NCBI GenBank assembly: GCA_029876055.1
Contig: CM056874.1
Coordinates: 3,906,001-3,970,000, forward strand
DNA from: Madurella fahalii
Taxonomy: Eukaryota > Ascomycota > Sordariomycetes > Sordariales
Reading direction: 5' to 3'
DNA: 64,000 nt
Part shown: piece by piece, positions 43,602 through 55,112 of the stretch
Layout: each line of letters begins with the position of its first letter
How positions within the stretch are numbered: the first letter of the stretch is position 1
The notes under the pieces: model-generated
Seen by the model: the letters and a program-made list of their open reading frames with translations, nothing else
What the model was told of the DNA's origin: nothing
Databases searched by the model: none
Program-made: the position numbers and the translations under genes

Positions 43602-44343
43602 ATGGACCACGGCGACCATGGGGGCGGGGATTCGTCCGCTGGCCCGGCATGCAAGATCTCTGTACGTCGCATTCCCGCGCCATCTTTTCCCCCGCGTTAA
43701 ACCCGCTTGACGAGCTCGGCTAATCACCAACCGCGCGCTGCAATAGATGCTCTGGAACTGGTACACCATCGACGCCTGCTTCCTCTCGTCGTCGTGGCAC
43801 ATCACGACGCACGGCGCCTTCGCCGCGACCTGCATCGGCGTCATCCTCCTCGTCGTATTGCTCGAAGGGCTGCGCCGCCTCGGCAAGGAATACGACGAGC
43901 ACATCCAGCGGGACTTCCAGGCGCGCATGAGCCTCATCGCTAACGGCGGTGTCGGCGGCCCGCGGCAGCAGCAGCAGTCCCCCTCCTCGGCGGCGGCGGC
44001 GGCTCCCGTGTGCCCCACCGCCGTGGCTGGCAGTCCTGGCAGCGGCGGCGGGGAGGCGCTCGCCCCGCAGATGGTGACGTTCCGGGCATCCCCCCTGCAG
44101 CAGCTGATCCGCTCCGTCATCCACGCAGCCACCTTTGGCCTGGCGTACATTGTCATGCTGCTGGCCATGTACTACAATGGGTACATCATCATTTGCATCC
44201 TGATCGGGGCGCTGCTGGGCAAGTTTCTGTGCGACTGGATGAGCAAGACGGTCGTGATTGGCGGGCCCGCCGAGGGAGGCCTGGTGGCCAAGGGCGGGAA
44301 TGGCGGGACTGTGGTCGAGGACCCGACCGTGTGCTGCGGGTGA
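43602..44343 (+). CDS. Ctr-family copper transporter (two exons, 218 aa)
   Basis: Copper(I) permease (PF04145). Exon 1 43602..43661 encodes the short His/Met N terminus MDHGDHGGGDSSAGPACKIS. Removing the intron 43662..43746 joins it to MLWNWYTIDACFLSSSWHIT, followed by TM1 GAFAATCIGVILLVVLLEGL. A variable Ala/Ser/Gln linker separates TM1 from TM2, which has the required M-x3-M (VMLLAMYYN). TM3 has G-x3-G (GALLGKF). A C-terminal CC pair matches the Cys-rich tail common in Ctr proteins. The lack of a long Met-rich extracellular domain points to a Ctr2-like, vacuolar or low-affinity type rather than high-affinity Ctr1 (inference). Divergent from the ferric reductase, which would supply reduced copper. 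Phase is maintained and no lesion is seen. Confidence 0.9.
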
Positions 44344-44499
44344 CTGGGTGACTAAAGTACCTTAATAGGGACCTTTGTACGACATAAGATGCAAAAGCCA
44401 GACGTAGACTCATTTTTGAGCATATTAATGATTGATACCCCCCGGCACGCCCCACAAAGCTATTGGGGTTTGCGGACAAAGTTTTGGAGAAAAAAGGGG

Positions 44500-44519
44500 A
44501 AAAAAAAAAAAAAAAAAAA
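44500..44519. repeat. poly-A run
   Basis: Twenty consecutive A bases between the Ctr gene and the convergent dehydrogenase gene, adjoining the latter's stop. A low-complexity tract rather than a processed-transcript tail, as no retroposed gene is attached. Confidence 0.9.
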
Positions 44520-44526
44520 CCAGTTT

Positions 44527-46258
44527 TCACGCTCCAGACACCGACTTCAGTCCCGATAATGCACCTGCTATCTCGTCTGCGAGCGACACGCTGGTCTGGT
44601 ACGACTTCCTCGTTCCAGCGGAGTCCTTGTGGTCGCGGTTCCACTCGATCACCTCCTGCGTCATACCCTCCAACGTCGTTACGACGCCTCGGTAGCCGAG
44701 CCCTCCGGCCGCGGCAGACTGACTTGCCACTTCGTTTGACGCTACCAGGTGCGTGCATATGCTGAAGATGCCCGGTTTGAGATGCTTGACTTTCCCGGTG
44801 AGCTCTGGCAGGACCTTCTGCAGAAAGGGGTACCTGACCCGGAGGAGCGTGTACCACTCTATCGGGTACGACAGCAGTACCATGACGATGGGCTGTAGGG
44901 GCGAGATGCGGAAGGGGGTGACGGCGAGGGTCTCGATCAGGGAATAGAGATCCCGGTAACTGATGGGTGGGTTCGGGTCCGTAATGACGAACGGACGCCC
45001 GGCCTGTGGGGACGAGGCCGACTCGCGTGAGGCGAGAACGGCCTCAAAGTCCAGGTGCGCCACCGCTACATTGCTGCCATGGACAAAGCTCTGGACAATG
45101 TGGGACGTCCATCTGCGGGCAAGTATCAGCAACCGTCCGACGTCATACGGGGGGGCAAAGGTGTCTTTTTTACGTCGGAAGAACCGCCTTGGCCAACGCT
45201 CCGCCGACAGTATTGTCGGTGGGGTTTCCGTAGACTCCGTTGGCGGGGCGGATGCACCCGGTCCGCATCGCTTCACTGTTGGCAGCGCACACGATCCTCT
45301 CGGCCGCAGCCTTGGACGCGGGATAGTTGGCGTAGTACTCTTCGTGCTTGCGCGGGGGCTCAAAGAAATCCTTCTCGTCCAAGACCTGCCAGTAATGGCG
45401 CGGCCAGCATCCGCTCGACCCCGGCCACATCCGCCACGGTGAAACCCAGAGCTCGACGGGCCGGATACTGATGCTGCCGGACGTCGTTGAGACCAGCACA
45501 TCGGCTCCGGCCCGTCGGGCAGCGTCGACTACGTGCTGCGTGCCCCGGACATTGACGGCCTCGCAGAAGCCGTAGACGAGCTTGGACCGGTCGGACGGCA
45601 CGATGACAGCCGCGGTATGGAAGACGGTCAGGGGGAGGTGCGCAACAGAGGGATCCCAGGGCTTTCTGAAGGCCTTTCCCGTAGACTCGGCAGAGGAGAT
45701 GTCAGTTTGGACGAAATCGACCTTGGTCGCTCGACCGTGGGACATGTCGGCCCTTCTGGGTGCCCGGAAGTCAAGGATGCGGATGCTCTCGGGAGGCTGC
45801 CCACGCTCGAGGAGCTGCAGAACGATGTATCCTCCTACTAGACCTGCCATACGATATCAGGACCCGTGCATGCGAAGTGTGACATCGGCGGGTCCCTGGC
45901 TAATTACAGCATCGTCTCATCGGTGCAGCTCAGTAGATCGCACCAGCGCAAGTTGCCGCGCACTGAGGGATCGGGGCGGGGACTCACCTGAGCCCCCAGT
46001 GACAATGTAGCGTCTCTCCAACTTTGGGGGAATGCGTTGGGCATAGGTGCTGGTCGTGGTCGGATTTGATTCCAGTCTCTGATATGTCGCGAGGAGCAGG
46101 TCCTTGGTCCATCCTCCCGGATTCAGCCGTCTGATCTCATCTGGTGTGCTGAGCAGAAGTTGGTTTAGGCGTGCCAAGTAGGCCACCAAAACAAGTACCA
46201 GCAAGACAGTAGCGGTGGCCGCCGATGAGAACGGCCAGTCCGGGGGATGGTCCAACAT
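44527..46258 (-). CDS. 3-beta-hydroxysteroid dehydrogenase-like NAD(P) enzyme (three exons, 508 aa)
   Basis: Extended SDR related to 3-beta-HSD/sterol-4-alpha-carboxylate dehydrogenase (PF01073). Exons (minus) 45988..46258, 45174..45843 and 44527..45112 total 1527 nt. The first junction restores the cofactor loop TGGSGLVGGYIVLQLL (TGGxGxxG). The second restores LPTWTSHIVQSFVHGSNVAV. An N-terminal membrane helix (AATATVLLVLVLVAYLARL) anchors it, probably in the ER. The catalytic motif is Y-P-A-S-K (NYPASKAAAERIV), with the Ser in VSTTSGS upstream. Typical downstream elements include GSNVAVAHLDFEAVL and SYRDLYSLIETLA. The first intron is 144 nt, longer than most here. A role in sterol or secondary metabolism is possible; the substrate cannot be read from the sequence. 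Confidence 0.88.
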
Positions 46259-47646
46259 TAGAGGGGAAACAGCACTGCGCGAACGACGTCCTAGTTATCG
46301 TTGGGGCGCAATTGACGCAAAGCGCATTCCTGGTCTCGAATGGTTTGTCAGGTATGCAGCAAGAGGGTGTTGTATTTCCGAAACTCCGAAAGTTCCGAGG
46401 TGGCATCGAGGGGCGAGCCCGAGAACCCGAGTTTGCCTGCCGCAGCAACCAAGATTGCTCCCTCACACATGCATGCTACGACAAGCCGACTTCGTCCTCA
46501 AGTAAACATGTCCATCCGTCTTTTGTCTTTTCCTCCTCTTTCACTTTCCTTTCCATTTTCATAAGAATACCGTATCATTCAATTTATCGCATGTTCTCCT
46601 ATCCATTTTGCCACCATCTCTCTTTTTGTTTTCCTTTTTCTTTGGTACCTCCCAATCATTCAGTTAACAGGCAGCTAAGAGAACGTGCGTGTTTACCTTG
46701 ATAAATAAGTATAAGGTAACCAGCCGCTCATGCAACTAGGCGCTTCTATCAAATGGGACGCGTTGCTTACTCAGGGCGCATCGTCTCCGCAGCTAGTAGC
46801 ACCCAGGCCATTGTGTTTATTAACATTAGTTGATGTTGGTCCTTGGCGGGGCCGTGACCACCGCCATTTTTTGACGGCAGAACTGGGGCACCTTGAAGTT
46901 CGGGAGCCTGCGCACTAACTTCGCCGAGGCGGAACGCCATAACCTTTCGTTAGCGACCCCAGCTGCCGTGGCTTTCGTCACTCACCGTGATCCCTGCAGG
47001 AGAGCGGTGAGCTTGTGTTAGAAGGATTTTAAAGGTTTCAGCGCGGTAGAATTAGCCTAGCAGAAAGGATTCACCTCCCTGACTCGTTCAATTACCGTAT
47101 TGTCCCCCCCGCTACTATTGAATTACTATCATTCCTATTTGTGGCAAGCTCAGGCCTCAGGGCAACATCGGCGTTCATCCACCCCTCCTTGCAGTCTCCC
47201 ACCGCCGCTGAATTTCGGGATTGAGAACCTCGACAGCAGCTTTGTTGAAAATTAAGTACTTATTCAAGAACTTGAAGGTCAATTTCAACTCGTAGTTAGT
47301 ACCATCTCAAGGCTCTAATTATATGTGTCAACGACCGCTCGCATCCCCATCTCTGGTAGCCACTCACAACTAGTAAGCTCTACGTGAGCATTGATATCGA
47401 TGGGGTCCCGCGAAGCCAGTATCGACCTTCCGAATCCGGGCTTTTAGATAACATCGGTCCATTGTTCAAGGCCCGATGTAGCGGGACGGCATACCTACAA
47501 GCAGTCCGAGACCCGCAATTTACTAAGTACCTTAATATGCTTGACTCAGGTGTATAAGTAATATCTAAATAGAATCCAGAAGAGATACCATATCTTGGTG
47601 ATATGCGACCGTCGCGTTGCTCTAGCTGTGGCCCGCTATCTTCACC
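46259..47646. other. intergenic, nothing recognised
   Basis: Upstream regions of the divergent dehydrogenase and amidase genes. A T/C-rich stretch lies at about 46510-46665 and a GTACCTTA motif at 47527-47534. No gene seen. Confidence 0.45.
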
Positions 47647-49881
47647 ATGATGGGCTCGAGAAGTAACGTGTTCACTCACTCTCTACGTCTCTCTATCATC
47701 TCTATCATTGCAGCATTCATAACCGCCTCTGCTGAACTCGTCTCGACCGGTCTCTCGGTATCCTTCAATGGCATCTATTACTTCGTCTCCCCATTTTCTT
47801 CAGGGAAGGTAGATGTTCCTAGACAGTCACTCCATAGCGTCCCCGACGTCGTTGGCTTCAAACCGGTGACTGTCGTCCAAAACCGACCGACATGGTCAGA
47901 CCTCGCCCCACTCTTCATGAACTGGACTGCCGTCGATGACGTCTACCAGACGGCCTTCTCAGAAGTCATCTTCCTGGCCGATCCGGAACCGGAAAACGGG
48001 CAGCCAAGTCCAAACGTGACAGAGAAGAATATTCTCCACGGCTTCCTATCCTTCGTCATCCCGCTCAAGGATCACAAGATCCCCTCTGGGCCTTACTTTC
48101 TCGAGGTAGCCACAGGGTCTTTGCATCCGGTTTATCGTCTCTATGACGACTTTGCCGGGGCTTTCACGGAGCCCCTAATCCCGACCCCGGATGGCAAGTT
48201 CCAGCCCATGTCGGCCAAGGTTCCCGGCTCGTCTTCCCTCACCATCGGCGTCCCCTCTAGACTCTATTTCACAAAGACTGTGAACAAGCCTCTGGCCGGT
48301 GTCCGCCTCGGCGTCAAGGACATCTACCGACTCGCCGGCGTAAAGGGTTCGAACGGTAACAGGGCTTGGTACAACCTGTATCCTGCCAGTAACGTCACCG
48401 GGCCTGCTGTCCAGAGACTTGTCGATGCGGGAGCGCAGGTCGTCGGCCTCCAAAAGACGGCTCAGTTTGCCAACGGCGAATTTGCCACGGCCGACTGGGT
48501 GGACTACCACGCGCCCTTCAACCCGCGTGGCGACGGTTACCAGGACGCTGCGTCCTCTTCCTCCGGTGGAGGCGCTTCCGTTGCCGCTTATGAATGGCTC
48601 GACATGGCTATTGGTAGTGACACGGGCGGTAGTATTCGCGGCCCCGCCGGGGTTCAGGGTTTATTCGGTAACCGGCCCTCTCACGGCCTCGTCTCGCTCG
48701 AGCACGTCATGCCACTTTCTCCAACCCTCGACACACCAGGTTTCCTAGTCCGCGACCCATACCTCTGGGACGCCGCCAACGCGGTCCTGTACGGTAAAAA
48801 CTACACCTCTTTGGCTAGCACAAGACCCACATATCCCAACAAGATATATACTATCGGCTTTCCCACATCCCCGGACACGCCCGCGGGAAAGTTGCTCCTC
48901 GACTTTGCCGACGCACTCGCCAAATTTGTCGACGGCAACACCATTGCGTTAGACCTCGCCTCCGAATGGAGCAGCACCAAACCCGCCGGGACCGGCAACG
49001 CCACCTTCTCCGAGTTCTTCAACACCACCTACGCAACCATCATCACAAAGGAGCAAGCCTCACTGGTCCGCGATCCCTTCTACCGCGACTACGCCGGTAT
49101 GTACACCTCCTCTCGTTCCCCTACCTCCTTTTCACATCGCCTTGTCCTAGCGCGCTAACACGAACACTACCTGCCTTGCCACATGCCAGCGGCCCACCAA
49201 TCCCGAAGACCATTCGTCAACCCGGTGCCCCTCGCGCGCTGGGCCCACGGTGACTCGCTGCCGCCCGCCGCGCTCTCGCAAGCCTACGCCGCCAAATCCG
49301 CCTTCATGGCCTGGTTCAACACTCACATCCTCCCTCCGAGTACCACTCCACCTCCTACCCCGGCCCCCCGCCTCCCCAACTCGGATAGTACTGCTGCTGC
49401 TGCTGTTACTGCTCCTCCTACGATCAGGAGCACCTGCTCCTCGTCCCTGGTCCTCTACCCGGCCTTCACGGGCGAGCAGTTCCCGCGGGACGAGTATTTT
49501 GGCGCGCCGGGCGTCACCTTCGGGTTCCACCCTACCAAGATCAGTTCCTTTGCCGAGGTGCCCGACTCGGTGTTCCCCCTGGGCGAGGTGGCGGGCTGGA
49601 GCCGGATCACCGGGCGGGAGGAGTTGCTGCCGGTCGGGGTGGACGTCATGGCTGCGAAGGGGTGTGACGGGCTGGTGGCGAGGCTGGCGCAGGAGCTGGC
49701 GGAAAAGGGGATCGTGAGGGTTCCCAGAGCGGGGGCCACGTTGGAGGGCGGGGAGGTGCTGATGCGGAGGTGGTGGGAAAGGAGGGATGGTGAGGCAATG
49801 GACATCCGAGGTGTATGTGTGGGCGAATGCAAGGATGGAGTAGCTGCCTTCAGGGAGCGTCAGAGAGCGGAGGGGCCGTAG
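47647..49881 (+). CDS. Arp1-type secreted amidase (two exons, 713 aa)
   Basis: Amidase-signature hydrolase (PF01425) with the long N-terminal extension seen in fungal Arp1-like amidases. Exon 1 47647..49096 and exon 2 49190..49881 join in phase (donor GTATGT, acceptor TGCCAG). A signal peptide covers about residues 10-30. The Lys of the Ser-Ser-Lys triad is in VRLGVKDIYRLAG. The signature loop is ASSSSGGGASVAAYEWLD and IGSDTGGSIRGPAGVQG, supplying the two Ser. FGNRPSHGLVS follows as usual. The C-terminal exon holds a low-complexity Pro/Ala/Thr insertion (PPSTTPPPTPAPRLP), then VLYPAFTGEQFPRDEYFGAP. All catalytic residues are present. Substrate unknown; homologues lie near melanin and other secondary-metabolite loci but here stand alone. 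Confidence 0.88.
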
Positions 49882-51648
49882 CCGGGGTCTTCGCGTTGCT
49901 ATCACACGCGCGGCTGCTTGCTTGGTTTATGTCAGCTGGGTCATGGCCGGGCGTGCACCCCGAACCGGCCACCATTCACCCCAAACACGGTCATAAGGGG
50001 GTACGGTCCTTCTAATTGGTTACCCGAACAAACGGTTTGGCCTGCACACCAATCCTGGCTCAGATTTCAGTAGCGGTTGCACCCCTGTTAGCGTATTGCT
50101 ACCGTATTGTTGATCCACAGCAATTGTACAGATCTTGATCGGCCGCTTATGCACGTTTCCCAGTATCCAACAGTTTAAGATCTGTCTAAGGCAGACTGCG
50201 TTCTTTCTTTTTTTTTTTTTTGTGCCTTCTCGATACTAAGTCCTCGTCGATCCGAATCCCGGCTCTGGCAAAAGCTAGGTACGGTGGTAGCATTTACAAA
50301 CATGCGACTATTTACCAAGCATGTTCTTGGCCAACACTAACAGCGGCCGAGCAGTTGGGCCGAGCAGCAACTACCTGTCGCTGAGGAGCACGGGTCCTGG
50401 CGTGTCGTGCATTGAGGTACCGTTCTCCAAGACAAGATGCCTTGCAAGGAAATCAAACAACCCTAGGCTCTTGCGCCTGCAATGTCTCGGACCTGCCGGG
50501 TGCCTACTTACTTAGCCAGAAAGCAGTTGATGGATGAAGCAGAAGCGCGGAGCGGGTCTGCGGCGGTGGAAAGGAAAAGGATGCTCACTAGTAGCAAACG
50601 GCTGGTTTGTACTCACGGCGGTGGTAGGGGGCGGTGGTAAAGGGTGAAAGCTTGCTGCGCGGGGGGCCGAATGAAGAAGAGCGGTGAGCTTCTTTGGCTT
50701 ACGCCCATGGCAGGAAGGCAGAAGAAGCTGATCAGGCAGGGAACAAAGGAAGACGAACAGCGGGCACTGCACCCTATGGTGGGTGCGACGGTTGGCTCGG
50801 CGTAAACGGCTGCTTCAATGTCTGGCGGCTGTGTCCGTCGCATCAATTATTGGAGCCCCTCTAGCGTCTCTAGCGGGAACGTGGTTGAAGTGCAGGTGAC
50901 AAGGTCGGCAGCGGCGTGCGCAAGTGTACCTAAATACTAAGTAAAGTATCTACCTAGGTACGCATTCATTTCCACAGACTCCCATTCAGCCGCTCAGTCG
51001 AGGCGCGCGGTCATCCTCAGCATTTGTGTTCCCAAAACATTGCTCCGGCCGCCATCCTTGTTTCCTCATGCTTCAATCTCGCGGGTTCCAGCCTACAGAG
51101 CAATGAAAGAGTCTAAGATGTAGTACATTGGGCCAACGGGGGCATGATGGGGCACAGTGAGACATAGGCGGTTGATGTAAGGGACAGAGCCCGCAGACGC
51201 AGTTTTTATGTTTGGATGGGGTTCAAAAGACGATGGTCGCCCGGCTTACCTAGCCTCCAGCTATTCATTCCTCCACTCTTCGCTACCTTAAGGACATTCA
51301 AGTTGTCTCCCGGGCCGCTGCTTCGCAAAAATCCGGTTGTCAGGCACACGCTCTCGGCATCGTACAGAATCCCCATCCACCCCTCAGCCACACGCTCTCC
51401 GCATCATAACCCGGGGCTCCCATACTCTCATCAACCACACGGCCTTGGCACTTCCATACTCTTTCAGGCACGCGCTCTCCGCAGTGCCCAGTTCAATCAC
51501 GCCCTCCGCTATCTCATCCCCCGCTGGACTCGCTGCGGCCAAGTTGCCCATCACAGCACGCACCAGCACTCGGTCTTGGCGCCGGCTCACTCTCCATCTC
51601 GGCTTGCCACTCTCCAATCCCTCCGGCCTCAATCCACCGACATCCATC
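49882..51648. other. intergenic with an imperfect leader repeat
   Basis: About 1.8 kb without a supported gene. A short imperfect repeat (CACGCTCTC[C/G]GCA) occurs three times at about 51346, 51390 and 51470, ahead of the next gene. A poly-T run lies near 50209-50221. Confidence 0.5.
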
Positions 51649-52062
51649 ATGGACATTCACCCAGCTTCTACCCTGAACAACCACGGCTACACTTTGCCGG
51701 CCAACGCTTCCGCCAACGATGTCCCGCCCTCTTCCAAAGTCGCATGCCGCCATTGCAAACGTACGGAGCCGGAAGGCTACGAGTACCCGGAGCCCAGCAT
51801 TTGGTCGTTCTCGATGTGCGGGGGGTGCCCTCTGGTAACACCAGGCATTGGCTTGCTTCTAGGCACCACAGCTCTGGCCGTCATCGTTGGGCTGAGACGC
51901 ACCAAAGCCTCAGCCATCACTTGGGCTCTGTGCCTGGGCCCCGTGGGCCTCGCCGCCGCCATGTCCCGTCACAAAGTCGTTAGAGGGGTCCTCGAGGAGA
52001 TTGCCAGCTTCTTCTCCTGGCGGGTTGCCGCTTGGGTGGCGCGCAGGTTGAACGGCCACTAG
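51649..52062 (+). CDS. Small CxxC membrane protein, hypothetical (137 aa)
   Basis: Not a family I recognise. The ATG at 51649 (MDIHPASTLNN) is chosen because earlier in-frame Met at 51337 is followed by low-complexity Ser/Thr/Pro sequence that reads like a leader. The N-terminal third is polar and has two Cys pairs: ACRHCKR and, after EPSIWSFSMC, CGGCP, which could bind zinc. Two hydrophobic helices follow (GIGLLLGTTALAVIVGL and AITWALCLGPVGLAAAM), then an amphipathic basic tail (FFSWRVAAWVARRLNGH). The arrangement resembles a small zinc-ribbon membrane protein (inference). No splice sites needed. Real-gene status is plausible but unproven. Confidence 0.5.
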   Translation: MDIHPASTLNNHGYTLPANASANDVPPSSKVACRHCKRTEPEGYEYPEPSIWSFSMCGGCPLVTPGIGLLLGTTALAVIVGLRRTKASAITWALCLGPVGLAAAMSRHKVVRGVLEEIASFFSWRVAAWVARRLNGH

Positions 52063-52662
52063 CAGTGGTTCACACGACGGGTGGGATTGATTAGGTCTCG
52101 GCGGCGGGAATGAGCAGAGAGAGATGGGCAGAGATGATGGATGGATACACTGCATTTTTGATTAGTACTAGACCCATGACGTTTGCATTTTTGCGCACCG
52201 ATTTAGACTAAAATCCCAATCGTCTTCTTCCCCCAGAGTGCTTGCTTAATTAGTACCCGCTCAGCCGAATCGTCCTGTGCTCACTGGATTGATGTCTTGC
52301 GGCATTCAGCAATGATAGGTAGTCTTAAGCTACATACTACTTACTGTTATATACTACCACAGAAGGGGAAGTCTTTCCTGTAATCAAAAGGAGGTCATGC
52401 AGGGTTGTCTTCCTCAGTCTCTATGCTTTGTGTTATCGGCAGATTGATGGTATGATGCACTAGCCGGGAAGCTAAAATGGCGGGAGAAGCACCTATCAAA
52501 CAAAAGGGGGAGGGCAGATGATAGAGCTCCCTCTGGGCTGAGTGAGACTATCTTTACTTTGCACGCAAAGGAAGCTCGTCAACTGAGCTAGCAACGAGTG
52601 TGGAAAAGAGTTGCTGTATTAGTTGTCCTGCCTAAGGGAGCAATGGCCAGTATGGCCCTATG

Positions 52663-52681
52663 TAAGGTACAGAGTACCTTA
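52663..52681. repeat. perfect inverted repeat of the dispersed motif
   Basis: TAAGGTAC-AGA-GTACCTTA: 8-bp arms with a 3-base spacer. It is the best-formed example of the short motif scattered through the intergenic DNA of this window. Confidence 0.95.
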
Positions 52682-53143
52682 ACATACCTACTATGGTGCA
52701 AAAGAGAAAAACAGGTGGTCACCGGCAGGTTCCAAGGCCCCGGAGCGTCATTCCCAGTAACTGTGACCCTCTGATCAGAAGGACCCTGTTCCTTGGGGAC
52801 AGTTTTCCACAACTCAATGTCATCGAAGTAACGCTGCCAACATAACCATATCATCACTACCATCAGCACAATGCCTACTCCTCCCTCAGCGCATCCGCGA
52901 ACCCGTTCCGTCACCTTCGTCCTTTTTGCTAAGGCAAGCGTTGAAACCATTACAGACGGCATCAAAGTACCAATGCCGTATGTATGCCCCCCGAATAATG
53001 CTTCAAGAGCTCTAAGCTGTCCGGATTCAAGTTATGGGTCATCGCCACGCCTGGAAATATTAGTATTCATTACCGCACATGTCCTTTTTCTGGAGAATAT
53101 GTTCTTCAAATTTCTAGTTCTCTAATGGAATAAGGTACACACA

Positions 53144-53179
<36 letters not shown>

Positions 53180-53180
53180 T
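53144..53180. repeat. compound (TC)n(TG)n microsatellite
   Basis: A TC run (53144-53162) passes directly into a TG run (53163-53180), downstream of the APH-like gene. Confidence 0.95.
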
Positions 53181-53255
53181 ATTTGTGGTGTGCCGGGGAA
53201 AGGATGGTTATAGTTAACGATACTTTAGACTAGGGCGCAACATTTTCCCGCTCTG

Positions 53256-54521
53256 TTACCTACGGAAGCCGGGAACCTCTGGCTCAGGGGCCAAGGATAA
53301 TGATACCGCTGCTAACCCTTTAAATATAGACCTCATCATCTTCCCACCTACCCCATCAACTTCGTCCGGGGTATGGTTATACCACCAGCCATCCCGCTCA
53401 CTCTCTGGCACCAGCTCCTTCCATGAGCTTTTGCCCTTTTGCTTCATCTTGCGGTCTATCTCACACCACTTGTATTTCATCATGGATGGGGCACGGTTTC
53501 GTAGCCACGGAAGCCGGTGCGGGTCTACCGGTGCGTAGCCGTTGGCAATCAGCGCATCCGATAATGCTTTCTGCCAAACTAGTAAAATCGAATCCAGGCC
53601 GTCTTTGGGGATGAAACGGCGCTCCGCTGATCTAAGATCACATCGGATCTCTAGGGTTATATCTGCCTCCTCTGTAGAGATCGGGTCTATCAGCGGAAGC
53701 ATTACCCATTCCCGGGGCGCAAAGCAGGCATCGTCAAGGAGAGCAAAGCCGATAAAGCCGTTATCATCATCCAGTACAATGTTACGCGCACATATCACAC
53801 CTGGGTTGAAAACCGTGTTGCGATGGTCAAACCCGGCGTATTCCATATTCCGGACGATGTCGTTTTCGGTAAAACGCCTCCCATTCAGGTAGCATTGCTC
53901 AACGAAATTCGCATTAAACGGTAGTTTTCCGTCCACACCGCAAACCTTGTTCCCCGTCCACGTAGCCATCTCGAGGATGGCCTTTGCCACCTGACCGGCA
54001 ACCTTCTCGCAGATCCGCCTCGCCTTCGCGCCCTGGCCATACGGCACTGACTGAGGGTATTGTCTGAGGACATCACGTCCTAGTAAGTCGCCAAGAACCA
54101 TATCGAGAGTGCGCCACCCGACCTGGGTTGTGATTAGGCATTGATGGTTATGCTTGGAACTGTAGAAAAGAACCGTGGGGCATTGAAAGGTGGTGGGGTT
54201 TTTTGCCGCCACCCACTCGCACGTCGTGTGCGGGTGCGTACATTGTTCGCCCCACCACGTCGGTTCTCGTATTCTCAAAACGCGAACCAGAGGTCCGCCC
54301 TCACAGATCCGAAAGAAATCCGCCCACTCCCAAGTGGTATAGGGGTACGTTTGCCATACAGCCCTGGCTTGGTCCGGTCTGTCAAGCTCCCAAACGCCGA
54401 AATAGTACTCGTCATACCTCCACGTGGCCTTGAGATCTTCCCCTTCCCTCAGCGGAAGAAAGGGCTGAAGGGAGCGTCTAAAGGTCCATACCGCCATTCT
54501 GGCAACCGATTCTTTGGTCAT
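53256..54521 (-). CDS. Degenerate APH-like (aminoglycoside phosphotransferase fold) protein
   Basis: Single exon ending VPGFRR. The start at 54521 (MTKESVARMAVWTFRRSLQP) is preferred; a Met 34 codons upstream (54623) would add a basic, low-quality stretch. Around residues 250-290 the segment FNPGVICARNIVLDDDNGFI then GFALLDDACFAPREWVM has the layout of the APH/choline-kinase catalytic region (H-x-D-x4-N ... D-W-E-x-A-x3-P-x-E). However, the catalytic-loop His and Asp are not recognisable; Asn and the second Asp remain. It may be a pseudokinase or a distant family I mis-assign. Many Trp and Cys are present (EPTWWGEQCTHPH, TTCEWV). There is no signal peptide. Function unknown. Confidence 0.55.
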   Translation of the reverse strand: MTKESVARMAVWTFRRSLQPFLPLREGEDLKATWRYDEYYFGVWELDRPDQARAVWQTYPYTTWEWADFFRICEGGPLVRVLRIREPTWWGEQCTHPHTTCEWVAAKNPTTFQCPTVLFYSSKHNHQCLITTQVGWRTLDMVLGDLLGRDVLRQYPQSVPYGQGAKARRICEKVAGQVAKAILEMATWTGNKVCGVDGKLPFNANFVEQCYLNGRRFTENDIVRNMEYAGFDHRNTVFNPGVICARNIVLDDDNGFIGFALLDDACFAPREWVMLPLIDPISTEEADITLEIRCDLRSAERRFIPKDGLDSILLVWQKALSDALIANGYAPVDPHRLPWLRNRAPSMMKYKWCEIDRKMKQKGKSSWKELVPESERDGWWYNHTPDEVDGVGGKMMRSIFKGLAAVSLSLAPEPEVPGFRR

Positions 54522-55112
54522 TTTGCCGTCGTGTCGTCGAGCAAGAGGATGTGCTACAGTTATGTTCGAATTCCTTTTCCAAGTTGTTCTGGCTATAGGA
54601 TTAGTTGGCTTATGTAGTCGCAACTGCGTGCAGTGGTTATGATGATGTCTGGGCTGGCGAAATACAAGCCTGCTACGTGCTCGTTAAATATTCAAGTTGG
54701 CAACTGCGACACCATCGCGTGCCAAGACTTGGAAACATGTTTCTTTGTCAAGCTGTGTCTGCTACAGACTATACTTTCTCAAAGAACCCGATACTGCAGT
54801 GATTGTTGGGCATATCTTAGCTCTAGCTGTACGCCATCTTTGCACAAGAACTCTAACAAAGGTTTTGGTGCAGCCCAGAAATCGCGAACAACGTCAGGGA
54901 TGTGAGATAAAATGCATATAAAAAGAGTGCTGCGAATACGTAAAGCAAATGTGTCGTACTCGCCATCACCGATTCCACTTGTGCCCCTGTCCACACATTG
55001 GCCCAAGCACAACCGAAATTCGAGGTTACGGGAACTTGGAGAATAATAACAACAACCACCCTCTTCACCCCTTCCCCTCTCTACCTCTAATAGTTCTTTT
55101 CCCACCAGCTCC
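54522..55112. other. intergenic, nothing recognised
   Basis: Upstream of the APH-like gene and of the small hydrophobic gene; no feature of note. Confidence 0.4.

Larger units (their letters stand above)
52063..53255. other. intergenic with an inverted motif pair and a microsatellite
   Basis: Contains the TAAGGTAC/GTACCTTA inverted pair at 52663-52681, another TAAGGTAC at 53131-53138, and a TC/TG microsatellite. No gene seen. Confidence 0.6.

Noticed and set aside
44500..44519. Poly-A run as evidence of a retroposed element
   Set aside because: No target-site duplication or inserted coding sequence is associated; it is simply a homopolymer between convergent genes.
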